This document shows, piece after piece, positions 55,270-63,950 of a DNA stretch of 64,000 bases. A model generated the notes under the pieces. The model had not been told where the DNA came from, searched no databases, and saw only the letters and a list, made by a program, of their open reading frames with translations. Each line of letters starts with the position of its first letter. The first letter of the stretch is position 1. A program made the translations under genes and the position numbers. Source of the DNA: Prorocentrum cordatum (Eukaryota > Sar > Dinophyceae > Prorocentrales > Prorocentraceae); assembly GCA_963575745.1 (NCBI GenBank), contig CAUYUJ010003572.1:1-64000 (forward strand), read 5' to 3'.

Positions 55270-56724
55270 TGGTCGACCCGACCAGAAGAGACAATGTGAC
55301 AATTTTGGGTCGGTTTTGCTAAGACTTGATAGATATTTGACCATTCATTTTGAGAAAGCAGATTTTTTACGCCGAGCATTGGTCTATAAATTTTGTTTCC
55401 AGAGCAGCTCAGCTCTCCAGATCCAGTTTCAGTATCAGTTCACTTCCAGGAACCGACTTCATGTTGACACCAAAAAATGTCAATTTGACGTTTTCTAGAA
55501 ATACTCCGAGAAGCTCCCTTCTTCGATCCTGAGCACTGTTACGCGTGCAAGGAGCTCTACGAGGTTCCCGGCGATGACCAGGTTGACGGTTCACCGCCGG
55601 CGCCCAGTAATTCCGGGGCGCTGGAGAGCTAGTTGGCAAGAAAAATCTCGACGGACCTTTTGGTGACTTTTGGTCGGTTGAACATTTTGTTCTCGAAATT
55701 CAGCCATTCGTTAGAGCTCTAGTATTTTTCCCCGTGATATTCGATCTTATTCCCGCTCGCCGGCTTCATCTCGCCTCGATCGGGTACCTTTTACTGCCAA
55801 AAAGCACGGGCGGGATCGGCTGTTTCGAGTCATCTTGATACGCGTTGTCGGTATTTTGTACTTAACTCGAGCTCTAGGGCAGCCACAGAGCTCATACTTA
55901 CAGAAACCCTCTTAGAATCATCAGGCGCGTTCGTCTGTTGCATCTAGAGGTCTGAACTCAGTCTGCTACTCGAGCTAGGTCCGCGAACCTACTCGTATTA
56001 TTCGAGTTATCTTGACAGGTGCCGTCGGGTTTCTGTACTTAACGCGAGCTGTAGGACAGCTACAGAGCTGATACTTACAGAAACCCATTCAAATAATCAT
56101 ACGCGTTCTTCTGTTGCATCTAGAGGTCTGAACTCGGTCTGCTACTCGAGCTAAGTCTGCAAACCTATTCGTATACTTTGAGTCATCTTTACAGGTACTG
56201 TCGGTTCTCTGGACTCAACTCGAGCTGTACGACAGCTATAGAGCTGATACTTACAGAAATCCATTCGAAATCATCAGGCGCGATCTGTTGCATCTAGAGG
56301 TCTAAACTCAGTCTGCTACTCGAGCTAGTCCGCGAATATATTCGTATTATTCGAGTCATCTTCACAGATGCTGTCGGTTTTCTGTACTTGACTCGAATGT
56401 AGGAGACGTTTGGGGTCATCTTGACACGCATCGTTGGTTTTCTGTACTTAAATCGAGCTGTAGAAGAGCTACAGCGCTGATGCTCACAGGAACCGATTCA
56501 AAATCATCAGGCGCGTTCGTCTGTTGCATCCAGAGGTCTGAACTCGGTCTGCTTCTCGAGCTAGGTATGCGAAACTGTTCGTATGGTTCGAGTCATCTGG
56601 AGAGGTCCTGTCGGTTTTCTGTACTTAACTCGGGCTGTAGGGGGGCTACAGAGCTGGTAATTACAGAAACCGATTCGGAGACATCAGACGCGTCCACCTG
56701 CCGCATTCGGAGACATCAGACGCG
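55270..56724 (+). repeat. Repeat C, repeat B and diverged monomers
   Basis: Repeat C variant ending at hairpin 55551-55608, repeat B (55609-55830), then monomers in which GTCGGTTTTCTGTA and TACAGAAACCGAT are complementary across the CTGTAG/CTACAG hairpin. Just before LINE-4, CCGCATTCGGAGACATCAGA is partly duplicated. No gene seen. Confidence 0.6.
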
Positions 56725-56746
56725 TCCGTAGCCATTTTGGCTCAAG
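56725..56746 (+). other. Complete dinoflagellate spliced leader (22 nt)
   Basis: TCCGTAGCCATTTTGGCT followed by CAAG equals the full conserved leader (first base variable in the family). A second GGCTCAAG follows at 56753-56760, possibly a remnant of an earlier leader addition. It shows that a trans-spliced mRNA was copied back into the genome. Confidence 0.9.
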
Positions 56747-57018
56747 TCAGGTGGCTCAAGGCGTCTGGCTTGTGGGGGGGGGGGTGCGTCGCCGCGGGCG
56801 GCGCGGCAGCCATCGCTGCCTTCTTCGTCTTCTTCGGGTTCAGCAAGATCGATTCAATTTGGGTTCAATCAGTGGGATTTATCATTGGGATATCACTTCC
56901 ATTGGTGGGATATCGACTCAATTTGGCGAATTCGCGAATTTTGTTGGTTTGTGTCAATTCTGCGCTTCGTTTACGTCTCAAATTTTGGGTAACTGGATAG
57001 TACTTAATACTTTCAGTC

Positions 57019-58083
57019 ATGCCGACATTGCAGATTGGAGAGACTATGCAAAAGCTCTTATCTTTAGATATCGATAAGCAGAAAAGACTGAGAGACGATG
57101 CTCGGATGGTAGACGAAGACAAAGAAAATCAGCAAGAGGCCTCGAAGGCAATGAGAACACTGGCGGCCAAGGGATCCGCCAAGGGTACAGGCCTGGGAGA
57201 GAATGGTTCAATTTCTTCAGGGGCTGCCTCGACAGCCACAGGTGCCGACGGTTTTTTGGCGCAACTCGAGTCGCTTCTAGATAAAAAGATCGCTCCCATC
57301 AAGGACCGTATCGACTCGTTACAACTTGATGTATTGGGAACTCAAAAGGCGTTGGCTCAGGAATTCTCAGTAGCCGTCACTTTGATCAATGACCACGAAG
57401 TAAAGCTGGCCAACCTGGAGGCAGGTGAGACCGAGGTGCAGAAAGCCTTCAACGAAAGGATTCTGGCTGTCGAACTGGAGCAGAAGTCTCTGCGCGCGGA
57501 AATGGCAGCCAAACAACTAGAAACCCAGTCAAGCCAGGGTTCCTTCAGGAAAAAGGGTCCGCCATGGGCCAGCACCCCAAGAGCAGATAGAGACATCTTC
57601 GTTCTCACCAACTTGGGCTGGAATCTCAAGAAGCAGGAGGCTCTGGAAAAGGCGCGTGCGATCCTTCGCCGAGCAGACGTCCCCCAGCCCACGCATATTG
57701 TTGCCCCTTTTGGATATGGGAGTTGCGTTGAGATCAAATGGAGTTCGATTGCGGTGGGACTTCAAGCGGCAGCTACGATCCGTGACCTCAAGATCCCTGG
57801 GTACTTGGAAAATTTGATCTGGTGTGGACAGATCAGTACTAAGGAGGAGCGGGGCCCAGCAAAATTGTTCAAGACAGTTTCAGGTGCACTGGAAAAGGCA
57901 ATGGGAGATCGCACAGACAGTTACGTGATTTGTTCTCGGACTCGAAAATTTTTCGTCTTGGACCATCAGATAGGTGTTATCAAGGATGGGGAATTTCAGT
58001 GGCACGAGTCTTTCAAGGAGATCCCCGATGAAGCGCTCCGCAAGACGCTGAAAGACACCATCGACGAGGCACTCTCTCTCTGA
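57019..58083 (+). CDS. LINE-4 ORF1 protein
   Basis: 354 codons from an ATG 273 nt after the spliced leader. A Lys/Asp/Glu-rich N-terminus and Ala/Gly/Ser linker lead into a long probable coiled coil (about residues 75-180: LDKKIAPIKDRIDSLQLDVL, LEAGETEVQKAFNERIL) and a C-terminal domain (DIFVLTNLGWNLKKQEAL, KIPGYLENLIWCGQ) that could be the RNA-binding part. Expected role is RNA packaging for retrotransposition. It ends at a UGA (58081-58083) beyond which the same frame stays open into ORF2. Confidence 0.7.
   Translation: MPTLQIGETMQKLLSLDIDKQKRLRDDARMVDEDKENQQEASKAMRTLAAKGSAKGTGLGENGSISSGAASTATGADGFLAQLESLLDKKIAPIKDRIDSLQLDVLGTQKALAQEFSVAVTLINDHEVKLANLEAGETEVQKAFNERILAVELEQKSLRAEMAAKQLETQSSQGSFRKKGPPWASTPRADRDIFVLTNLGWNLKKQEALEKARAILRRADVPQPTHIVAPFGYGSCVEIKWSSIAVGLQAAATIRDLKIPGYLENLIWCGQISTKEERGPAKLFKTVSGALEKAMGDRTDSYVICSRTRKFFVLDHQIGVIKDGEFQWHESFKEIPDEALRKTLKDTIDEALSL
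58081..58083 (+). promoter_or_regulatory. In-frame UGA between ORF1 and ORF2 (LINE-4)
   Basis: UGA then GAG GCC TAC GTG AGG, with the endonuclease motif VCALNVQGK starting seven codons after the stop and no ATG until within the domain (TQMQANL). Confidence 0.6.
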
Positions 58084-61000
58084 GAGGCCTACGTGAGGGG
58101 TCTCGTTTGTGCACTCAATGTGCAGGGCAAGTGGGCCGACGAGACTCAAATGCAAGCCAACCTAGATTTGCTCGAGCTGAAGTGCTGGGGCTTAATTTGT
58201 ATCTTAGAGGCGGATTTCAAGGGCTGCCTTCAAAACGATGGGCTACTACGCCCCGTTTTCAATGGCCACGCTTACTACCGCCATCACTCTGGCCCCGGGT
58301 GTAGGGCCATGGGCGTGCTTGTGCACAAATCTCTGAGAAAACGTGTGAAAGACATTGTCTGCGATTGGAGATCTATCCGTGTTGATCTTCGTCCTGACTG
58401 TCTCGATGGATGCCACCATCATGCCAGATCCTTTCTCTTCTCTCATCTTGCCCATGATTTTTTCCATGATTCTCTAAACTGTGCCATCCAACTCGGTCGA
58501 TCCCGCCCTGTGGGGTCTACTCTCTCCTGGTTGGGGGACATGAATGCCGATCAAGGTAACGGAGACCAGAAATTCCGTTCGTTCTGCGAAGCCTGTTCAT
58601 ATCTCGATCTCCAATGGTGCCCTCTCAGGTTCCAAGAGACTTCCATGCAATTCACTAGGAAGCCCGATGGTGAGCAGGCGCTCTCTCAAGCCAACAGCAC
58701 GATCGATCACATTGCTCTCGCCAGGAGTGATCTCTCTTTTGACTGTTTCGCCCTCTGGGCGGGCGTCCCTGGGGACCATGCCCTTATTGGCTGTGATGTC
58801 CTGGCCTTTCACCAGCAGTTTCGTAAGAGAAGACCTCTCCTGTGGACTCCTACAAACATTTTGGAGGTTAGGAAGATCGCCCAGGGTCTGTTTCCCGAAT
58901 CAGCGGAACTTATTCGTCTAAATGACGAAGAACAGCCCGATTCTTGTGCGGTCAGGTATCATGATCCAAGGGACCTCACCCTCTCCTTCGATTTCTGGGA
59001 AAACATGTTGGGCCAGGTTTATGAAGCGACTCAGGCTCTCCCAAGGAGTTTTAGGAGATTTGCTGAAGAGCCATTTTGGGTCAAGAGTCTCAGGACACGG
59101 TTCAACTCCGAACTTAACGAAGCCACGAGGGTCGCCTTGGGTCAGCTCCTCTTGAAAGCTCTTAAGATAACTAAACTTCAACGTGATTTGGCTCAGGTTG
59201 CGCTCAACGCCTCTCAAGGAAAACGGGTCTGGGCCTCCCGCAAGTCTCTCCTGCCCATATTGGGTTTCTGTGTAGATCAAGTCAAGATTTTTGAAGTGGA
59301 CCGCTGTACCACGCTGGTTGCTGAAGAATACAGCGAGAGGTGGGGACTTTCAGAATCGGAGCGGCAGGAGGACATCGCCTGGCTTCGCGCTTTGGGTTTC
59401 TTCAACTTCTACGGCGATCCCATCATTCCCTCCTTGCTGGAGGACGCGCTGGACGACATCAAGGCCCCCCGAAAGATCGACACAGAGTTCGCCTGTACGG
59501 CTGTAGTAAAAGCCTCGGGCTGGTCCCAAAGGCTCACGGGGTGTATACAGGCCTGCTTAGGCGACCCCGAATTTTGGAATGACGTCACATTCGGGGGCCA
59601 CCTGGGTAACAAGATCAAGGGTTTTGGAACCCCTTCTCAAACTAGAGTTGTCATTCCTCAGCCTGCAATTGCCAAGATTGGGCACGCATATGTAGCAAGG
59701 GCCATTCTGCCAGTTCTGGATTCATACACTGATTCTAAAGGACTCAAGGGTCTGATTTTTGGGCTCAGCAAAGGTGGACAATTACAGGAACTTCACACGA
59801 GTGTCTATCACATTTTAGAATATGGCCGAGATCACTTTAACAAAGGAATGGTTGGGATTACTGATATCAAAGCTCACCACGACCAGATTCGTTATGGATT
59901 AGTCCTGCGGAGTCTATTGGGACGAGGAGTCCCTTTCTTCTTAGCAGTGGGTTGCATCAGGTTGCACAGGAACCCTCGAGTTTCCATCTCACTTTTGGAC
60001 TCAAACACTGGGATTATCCAAAGAGACCGTGGGTTGATGCAAGGAGCTGGGACGGCATGCATACTGGCGCGCGTTTCCGTAGAAGATTGTTTCGCCTCCA
60101 CCCTGGATAAAATCACCCATTCTTCCTTGGGAATCTCTATCCGTTGCGAGCAGTTGGGCTTCGATTTCAGGATTGCTCTTCTCAGCTGGTCAGATAATAT
60201 TTTCGTGGTGGCGTCCTCAGAACAAGACCTAGCAACTCTGACCGCACTGGTAGAGTCGGAGCTCTGGAATGAACATCGACTCAAACTCAAAGACGATCGG
60301 GAAATCCTTCCGGCATACCCCTACTTCTTCCAAGGATACAAGTGGTCTGATCCCTTTGGGAAAACTTGGTCTGTAGTTCCGGAGGCCAAGGTGCTGGGTC
60401 CAATTCTCTCCGCCACTGGTTCATGTCACGAAGATGTCAAGCAGGGTATTTCACAGATCAACAAAGCCTTTTGGGCTAACAGTAGGTTCTTGATTAACGA
60501 GCAGATCCCCATGTCTAAACGTCTCTCTAAACTTAACTGTATGGCGGGGGGGATTATCCGTTCCAGAGGTGCTGCCTGGGTCCCTTGTAAGACGACGGCG
60601 GATTTGATTACCAAGGCCCAGAATCAATGTATCAGGATCATGTTGAAACTCAGAAGGCTCCCAGGGGAATCTCCCGAACAATTCAGTTTACGCAGAAATC
60701 GCAAAACCAAGGGGTTCAAAGTGGTCTCATGGGCCATTTTCCATTTGGATTCAGCTATTAGTTGGGTTTCACACATGCAAAGACATCCAGAAGATTTCTC
60801 GTCGAGGCTGTTTCAATATTGCAAGCGCTGGGTTATTCAGAATCGCTCCTTTGACAACTTTGGTGGCAGCCGTACACACTCACGCTCGCATAGGGGGTAC
60901 GTTTTCAGGTATCCTGGACCACCTTATTTTCTCCTCAGGGCTCTCGGGACAAAAAGTTTCGTTTGGGGCTTGCTCAAGAAATGCTTGATTGGGTTCGGCA

Positions 61001-61137
61001 ACCGCTTCACCTTCGCCTTCAGTAGCCATCGGCTCGGTCTGGCGCAACCCAGACACACTTTTGCTATCGTACTGCGCCCAGCGGGGCTACCTTTACTTTC
61101 ACCACGGACACCTGTTACTCTCAGGATCTGGATTTGA
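58084..61137 (+). CDS. LINE-4 ORF2: endonuclease and reverse transcriptase
   Basis: About 1018 codons after the ORF1 UGA. APE-type endonuclease with ALNVQGK, CILEADFKG, GDMNADQGNGD, IDHIALARSD and GDHALIG. RT: motif A TDIKAHHDQI, motif B GLMQGAGTA and motif C SWSDNIF (Asp 60193-60195, Asn 60196-60198). After the RT comes a helical and basic region (FSLRRNRKTKGFKV). No RNase H is seen. The last 30-40 codons may be out of frame, because the frame entered by the next ORF is open from about 61050. The expected reaction is target nicking and target-primed reverse transcription. No stop interrupts the catalytic domains. Confidence 0.75.
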   Translation, partial: EAYVRGLVCALNVQGKWADETQMQANLDLLELKCWGLICILEADFKGCLQNDGLLRPVFNGHAYYRHHSGPGCRAMGVLVHKSLRKRVKDIVCDWRSIRVDLRPDCLDGCHHHARSFLFSHLAHDFFHDSLNCAIQLGRSRPVGSTLSWLGDMNADQGNGDQKFRSFCEACSYLDLQWCPLRFQETSMQFTRKPDGEQALSQANSTIDHIALARSDLSFDCFALWAGVPGDHALIGCDVLAFHQQFRKRRPLLWTPTNILEVRKIAQGLFPESAELIRLNDEEQPDSCAVRYHDPRDLTLSFDFWENMLGQVYEATQALPRSFRRFAEEPFWVKSLRTRFNSELNEATRVALGQLLLKALKITKLQRDLAQVALNASQGKRVWASRKSLLPILGFCVDQVKIFEVDRCTTLVAEEYSERWGLSESERQEDIAWLRALGFFNFYGDPIIPSLLEDALDDIKAPRKIDTEFACTAVVKASGWSQRLTGCIQACLGDPEFWNDVTFGGHLGNKIKGFGTPSQTRVVIPQPAIAKIGHAYVARAILPVLDSYTDSKGLKGLIFGLSKGGQLQELHTSVYHILEYGRDHFNKGMVGITDIKAHHDQIRYGLVLRSLLGRGVPFFLAVGCIRLHRNPRVSISLLDSNTGIIQRDRGLMQGAGTACILARVSVEDCFASTLDKITHSSLGISIRCEQLGFDFRIALLSWSDNIFVVASSEQDLATLTALVESELWNEHRLKLKDDREILPAYPYFFQGYKWSDPFGKTWSVVPEAKVLGPILSATGSCHEDVKQGISQINKAFWANSRFLINEQIPMSKRLSKLNCMAGGIIRSRGAAWVPCKTTADLITKAQNQCIRIMLKLRRLPGESPEQFSLRRNRKTKGFKVVSWAIFHLDSAISWVSHMQRHPEDFSSRLFQYCKRWVIQNRSFDNFGGSRTHSRSHRGYVFRYPGPPYFLLRALGTKSFVWGLLKKCLIGFGNRFTFAFSSHRLGLAQPRHTFAIVLRPAGLPLLSPRTPVTLRIWI

Positions 61138-61226
61138 TTGGGAATCAGATTCAGCCGACTATCCCCCTTTTCTTTGGATTCGATCGCCACGCACTAGATC
61201 GTTGGGCTCGGAAGCGTCTGGTTAAG

Positions 61227-62300
61227 ATGGAAACGAAGCCCGTGCTTACCTCGAATGAGAAGAAAGTCAAGCTGCAGAAGAAGCTCGAACAGAAAAAGGA
61301 GGACCAAGCAAGGACAGTCGAGTTCAAGAATCAGGGTCTCAAGGCCAAAGCATCCTCCAGTGCTGACCCTCGCGAAGCCAGGATACTCCCCACGCCGCCC
61401 CCAGCACCTGTGCACAGGGGAGACTCGGCGTCTCGGAGCCGTTCACCGATTGCCAGAAAGATGCAGTACTCAGTTGGGTTCAAGAAACAGCTGCAGGGTG
61501 GCGGGTCGGGGTCGAAGCCCGAGTCGGATGATGCCTTACCAGAGACGCAGGACTACCGTGGGGAAACACCTGTCAAACCTGTGGGCGGCACTACCTGGGA
61601 AGTACCGTCTTCGGGATCACCAGACTCCAGGAGTTCCTCCTCTGGCTCTGAAGCGGAAGTCGACTCGCCTGACCGAAGGTCGCAGCCTGCCCCAAAGAGC
61701 TGGGAACAGGATAAGAAGCCTTGGATCAGTAAGTTGGGCCCTCCAGTGTTGAAGTCTCAGTTGGAGTACGATCACTCAGGATGCCCAATTTTCGCCCCAA
61801 AGGGCGGCACAGACCACACCAGCTCAAGGCGCTACATTATGGCTTTCGTTCCCCAGCTTACAGGTTTGAACACCTTCAAGGCAAAGGTAGGGGAACACTT
61901 CCAAATCATCACAGCTCGTGAGCTTACGCCTTTCATCATCGACAATCAAGGGCCACTGGTTTCAGACAGTATCCCAGTTTTGGGAGAGCACGGCTTTCTC
62001 ACTACCAGGGACGTCACGAAGATTCTCTGGCACTTTGGGCTCAACACGTTTCGTTCCAAGGATATTCATTTGTTCAATGCGCGGTTTTATACCAAAGAAG
62101 CGTTCATTGGCCCAGAGGTCTGCCCTAAGAAGGAGAGGTTACATGACAAATCTCAGATCTTCGCTGGCAGCTGCATTGTTGCACTCCTCTACGTCAAGGA
62201 CATGTTTGAAGATGTTGGAGATCTTATCACGGTGGAGTCTGGCAATAACGGTGCTAATGTAAGGTGCCATCTGCTTTGCAAACCTCGTTTCCTGATGTGA
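61227..62300 (+). CDS. Unrecognised ORF3 downstream of LINE-4 ORF2
   Basis: 357 codons from the ATG at 61227; the frame is open further left and overlaps the end of ORF2. The N-terminus is Lys/Glu-rich (KKVKLQKKLEQKKEDQ), followed by a Ser/Pro/Arg-rich disordered region (SRSRSPIARK, SSSSGSEAEVDSPDRR) and a C-terminal globular part of about 160 residues (YIMAFVPQLTGLNTFKAKVG, LTTRDVTKILWHFGLNTF, HLFNARFYTKEAF). I do not recognise the fold. It may be an accessory LINE protein or part of another element. Confidence 0.5.
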   Translation: METKPVLTSNEKKVKLQKKLEQKKEDQARTVEFKNQGLKAKASSSADPREARILPTPPPAPVHRGDSASRSRSPIARKMQYSVGFKKQLQGGGSGSKPESDDALPETQDYRGETPVKPVGGTTWEVPSSGSPDSRSSSSGSEAEVDSPDRRSQPAPKSWEQDKKPWISKLGPPVLKSQLEYDHSGCPIFAPKGGTDHTSSRRYIMAFVPQLTGLNTFKAKVGEHFQIITARELTPFIIDNQGPLVSDSIPVLGEHGFLTTRDVTKILWHFGLNTFRSKDIHLFNARFYTKEAFIGPEVCPKKERLHDKSQIFAGSCIVALLYVKDMFEDVGDLITVESGNNGANVRCHLLCKPRFLM

Positions 62301-63080
62301 CCGAGACAGTTCAGAAGATGCAGCTAAAGTGCCTCTTCCCCTCGGGTCCTCAGCTCTCTTCTTGGTTCAACTCTGGATCAATCTGGGGTTACAAGGGCTT
62401 TCAGTGAGACCCCAGGTCATTTCTCTGAGGCAGGGATTAAGTTCTGCTTTCTTCAACACGTCCGTCAGGGCCAAAGTAGTGGGGTCGATTCTTGCTCTTC
62501 GCCCACAGCCTCGATGGAACATTTCTTAACTTGGGATTGCTTCGCTCTTAGTTTGGTCCGTCACTTCAGTTCAAACGGGCTTGGATGGGATTGCTAATTT
62601 CATCACATTGTCAGGATTAGGACTTTCGATTCAATCTGGGAATGCCTGGGATTACAAGTGTCTCAGGGTATTAGGCCTCCAGGCCATTTATCATGAGCTG
62701 GGACTGCATCATATTCTTCTCAATTCGGCTGACGGGGTTAAGTGGGGTTTCTTCTCACTCTTTTGCCCAGGGCCCCGAAGTTTCAAGTTTCAAGTTTCAA
62801 GTTTCAAGTTTCTTCTTGGGGTAGTTGGGCGATCAGTTTGCTTCTTCACTTCAGTACAAATGGGTTTGGCCTGGGATTGTTAATTCCACTTCGCTGGCCA
62901 GGACGATGACTGCCGTCCGACCCCTGATAAAGTGCATCTCTTTTCTCTATCTCTCCATCTTTTGAATCCACATCTTTCGGTTGTCCTGGTGTCCTGGTTG
63001 CTTCCTGTAGTCATTTTGGTTCAATTCGCTTTGCCCGTTCTGCTCCAACCCCTTCTCAAGTTATCTGGGAACACACTCTC
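62301..63080 (+). other. Non-coding stretch with a 7-nt tandem repeat
   Basis: No convincing ORF. TTTCAAG is repeated four times at 62781-62808. The sequence is unique in the window, without satellite or hairpin motifs, so it probably belongs to the same element or transcript as the flanking ORFs. Confidence 0.4.
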
Positions 63081-63950
63081 ATGCTTGCCCCTCAGAGGGT
63101 CGTCAGGCCATGGAATTCAAAGTCTCTCCAGTGCTGTATCTTCGAGGCGTGGGCATCCGTCTGCCCACGTGCACTGGCAATCGAAAGTTCCGAGATCGTT
63201 CCTGTAAATTCAGGATCATACAACCCACGGAAATGCGTCACACTCCACATGTATGAGAAGGGGCGCGAATTCGAGATACCCCTCAGGCAGCTATGGAATC
63301 TCTTTGAGGAATTTTTCTCAAGCAAGGCATGCAAGGACCTTATTGGGATCGTGGGAATTGCAGTACGCTCTATGTCTTTTGTACAGATTAAGACAATGTC
63401 ATACAAGGGCGCAGTGTTCTACGACAACCGCTGGTCAGATCCTGGGAATTTCATCTACACTGTCTGGTGGAATATTTGGGGTCAAATGGCCAGGTATCTT
63501 CAAAGACGACAACCTACCAGTGCCTCGTCCAAGTCCATGGAGGAGCTTCGCTCAGTTGCTGGTCGTGTCACCGATGTACAGAGGATGGTCCGAGAGCGGT
63601 GGAACAGGGAACCCGGCACTTCTCGATGGCTAGAGCTTATTGGAGATTTGATGGAGTTAGGGCTGGGAGCGGGGTATGTTGAACCAGATCAGTTCTGGAA
63701 CATTATTCAGGGGATTTCTCCTATCATCTGCTCCATTCGGTCTATTTTGACGTTTGCTGATCAACATGGGTCTTTTGCTAGGACCGGGAAAGACCGTCGC
63801 CTTTTTCGCGGCCCATGTGCACCTCACACTCGGAAGTTTGCCGTGGCAATGTTTCACGGAATGCAAGTGCACAAATTTAATGTCACGGAATCTTCAGAGG
63901 TCTGGGTATCTTACCTAATTGCGGCCTCAGAGAACAGGCTCCAATACTAA
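63081..63950 (+). CDS. Unrecognised ORF4
   Basis: 289 codons from the ATG at 63081 to TAA. The globular-looking sequence is rich in aromatic and basic residues: FEIPLRQLWNLFEEFFSS, GAVFYDNRWSDPGNFIY, VWWNIWGQMARYLQRR, SRWLELIGDLMELGLG. No signal peptide, zinc motif or known catalytic motif is seen. It has no similarity to ORF3 that I can detect. It follows LINE-4 on the same strand with similar base composition, so it may be an extra element gene or a separate host or element gene. Confidence 0.5.
   Translation: MLAPQRVVRPWNSKSLQCCIFEAWASVCPRALAIESSEIVPVNSGSYNPRKCVTLHMYEKGREFEIPLRQLWNLFEEFFSSKACKDLIGIVGIAVRSMSFVQIKTMSYKGAVFYDNRWSDPGNFIYTVWWNIWGQMARYLQRRQPTSASSKSMEELRSVAGRVTDVQRMVRERWNREPGTSRWLELIGDLMELGLGAGYVEPDQFWNIIQGISPIICSIRSILTFADQHGSFARTGKDRRLFRGPCAPHTRKFAVAMFHGMQVHKFNVTESSEVWVSYLIAASENRLQY

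Larger units (their letters stand above)
8123..55608. repeat. 57-60-nt hairpin repeat family (two subtypes)
   Basis: More than 30 copies. Each has GCTCTACGAG, a stem of 10 perfect base pairs, the conserved loop AGGTTGACGG and the end CAGT. Subtype A (57 nt) has arms CCGGCGGTGA/TCACCGCCGG; subtype B (60 nt) has CCGGCGGTAA/TTACCGCCGG, a compensatory change. Subtype A plus copies: 10014, 12901, 13104, 14225, 17843, 20965, 21364, 21700, 26872, 46557, 49313, 55551. Subtype B plus copies: 8123, 9675, 11687, 15234, 16579, 18494, 19928, 22654, 27278, 44173, 45346, 46252, 47410, 48693. Diverged copies: 6912, 8491, 27547, 36231. Half copies sit at LINE junctions (34132, 37621, 55242). Confidence 0.85.
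56725..63950 (+). mobile_element. LINE-4: retrotransposon with 5' spliced leader
   Basis: Starts at the spliced leader; the leader region (56747-57018) includes an 11-G run near 56774. ORF1, ORF2 and two further ORFs follow on the same strand. The right end lies beyond 63950 or outside the window. It is a different family from LINE-1/2/3: it lacks the permuted RNase H, and motif B keeps its Gln. Whether the two downstream ORFs belong to it is unproven. Confidence 0.6.

Noticed and set aside
56737-57000. Hydrophobic 87-codon ORF after the spliced leader
   Set aside because: It has no ATG (it begins at TTG inside the leader) and crosses an 11-G run; it is more likely an untranslated leader.
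39284-58083. UGA reassigned to an amino acid in this nucleus
   Set aside because: The three ORF1 UGAs could be read that way, but UGA also closes LINE-4 ORF2 and ORF3, and the long ORF2 frames carry no in-frame UGA within their domains. Recoding at one site is the simpler reading.
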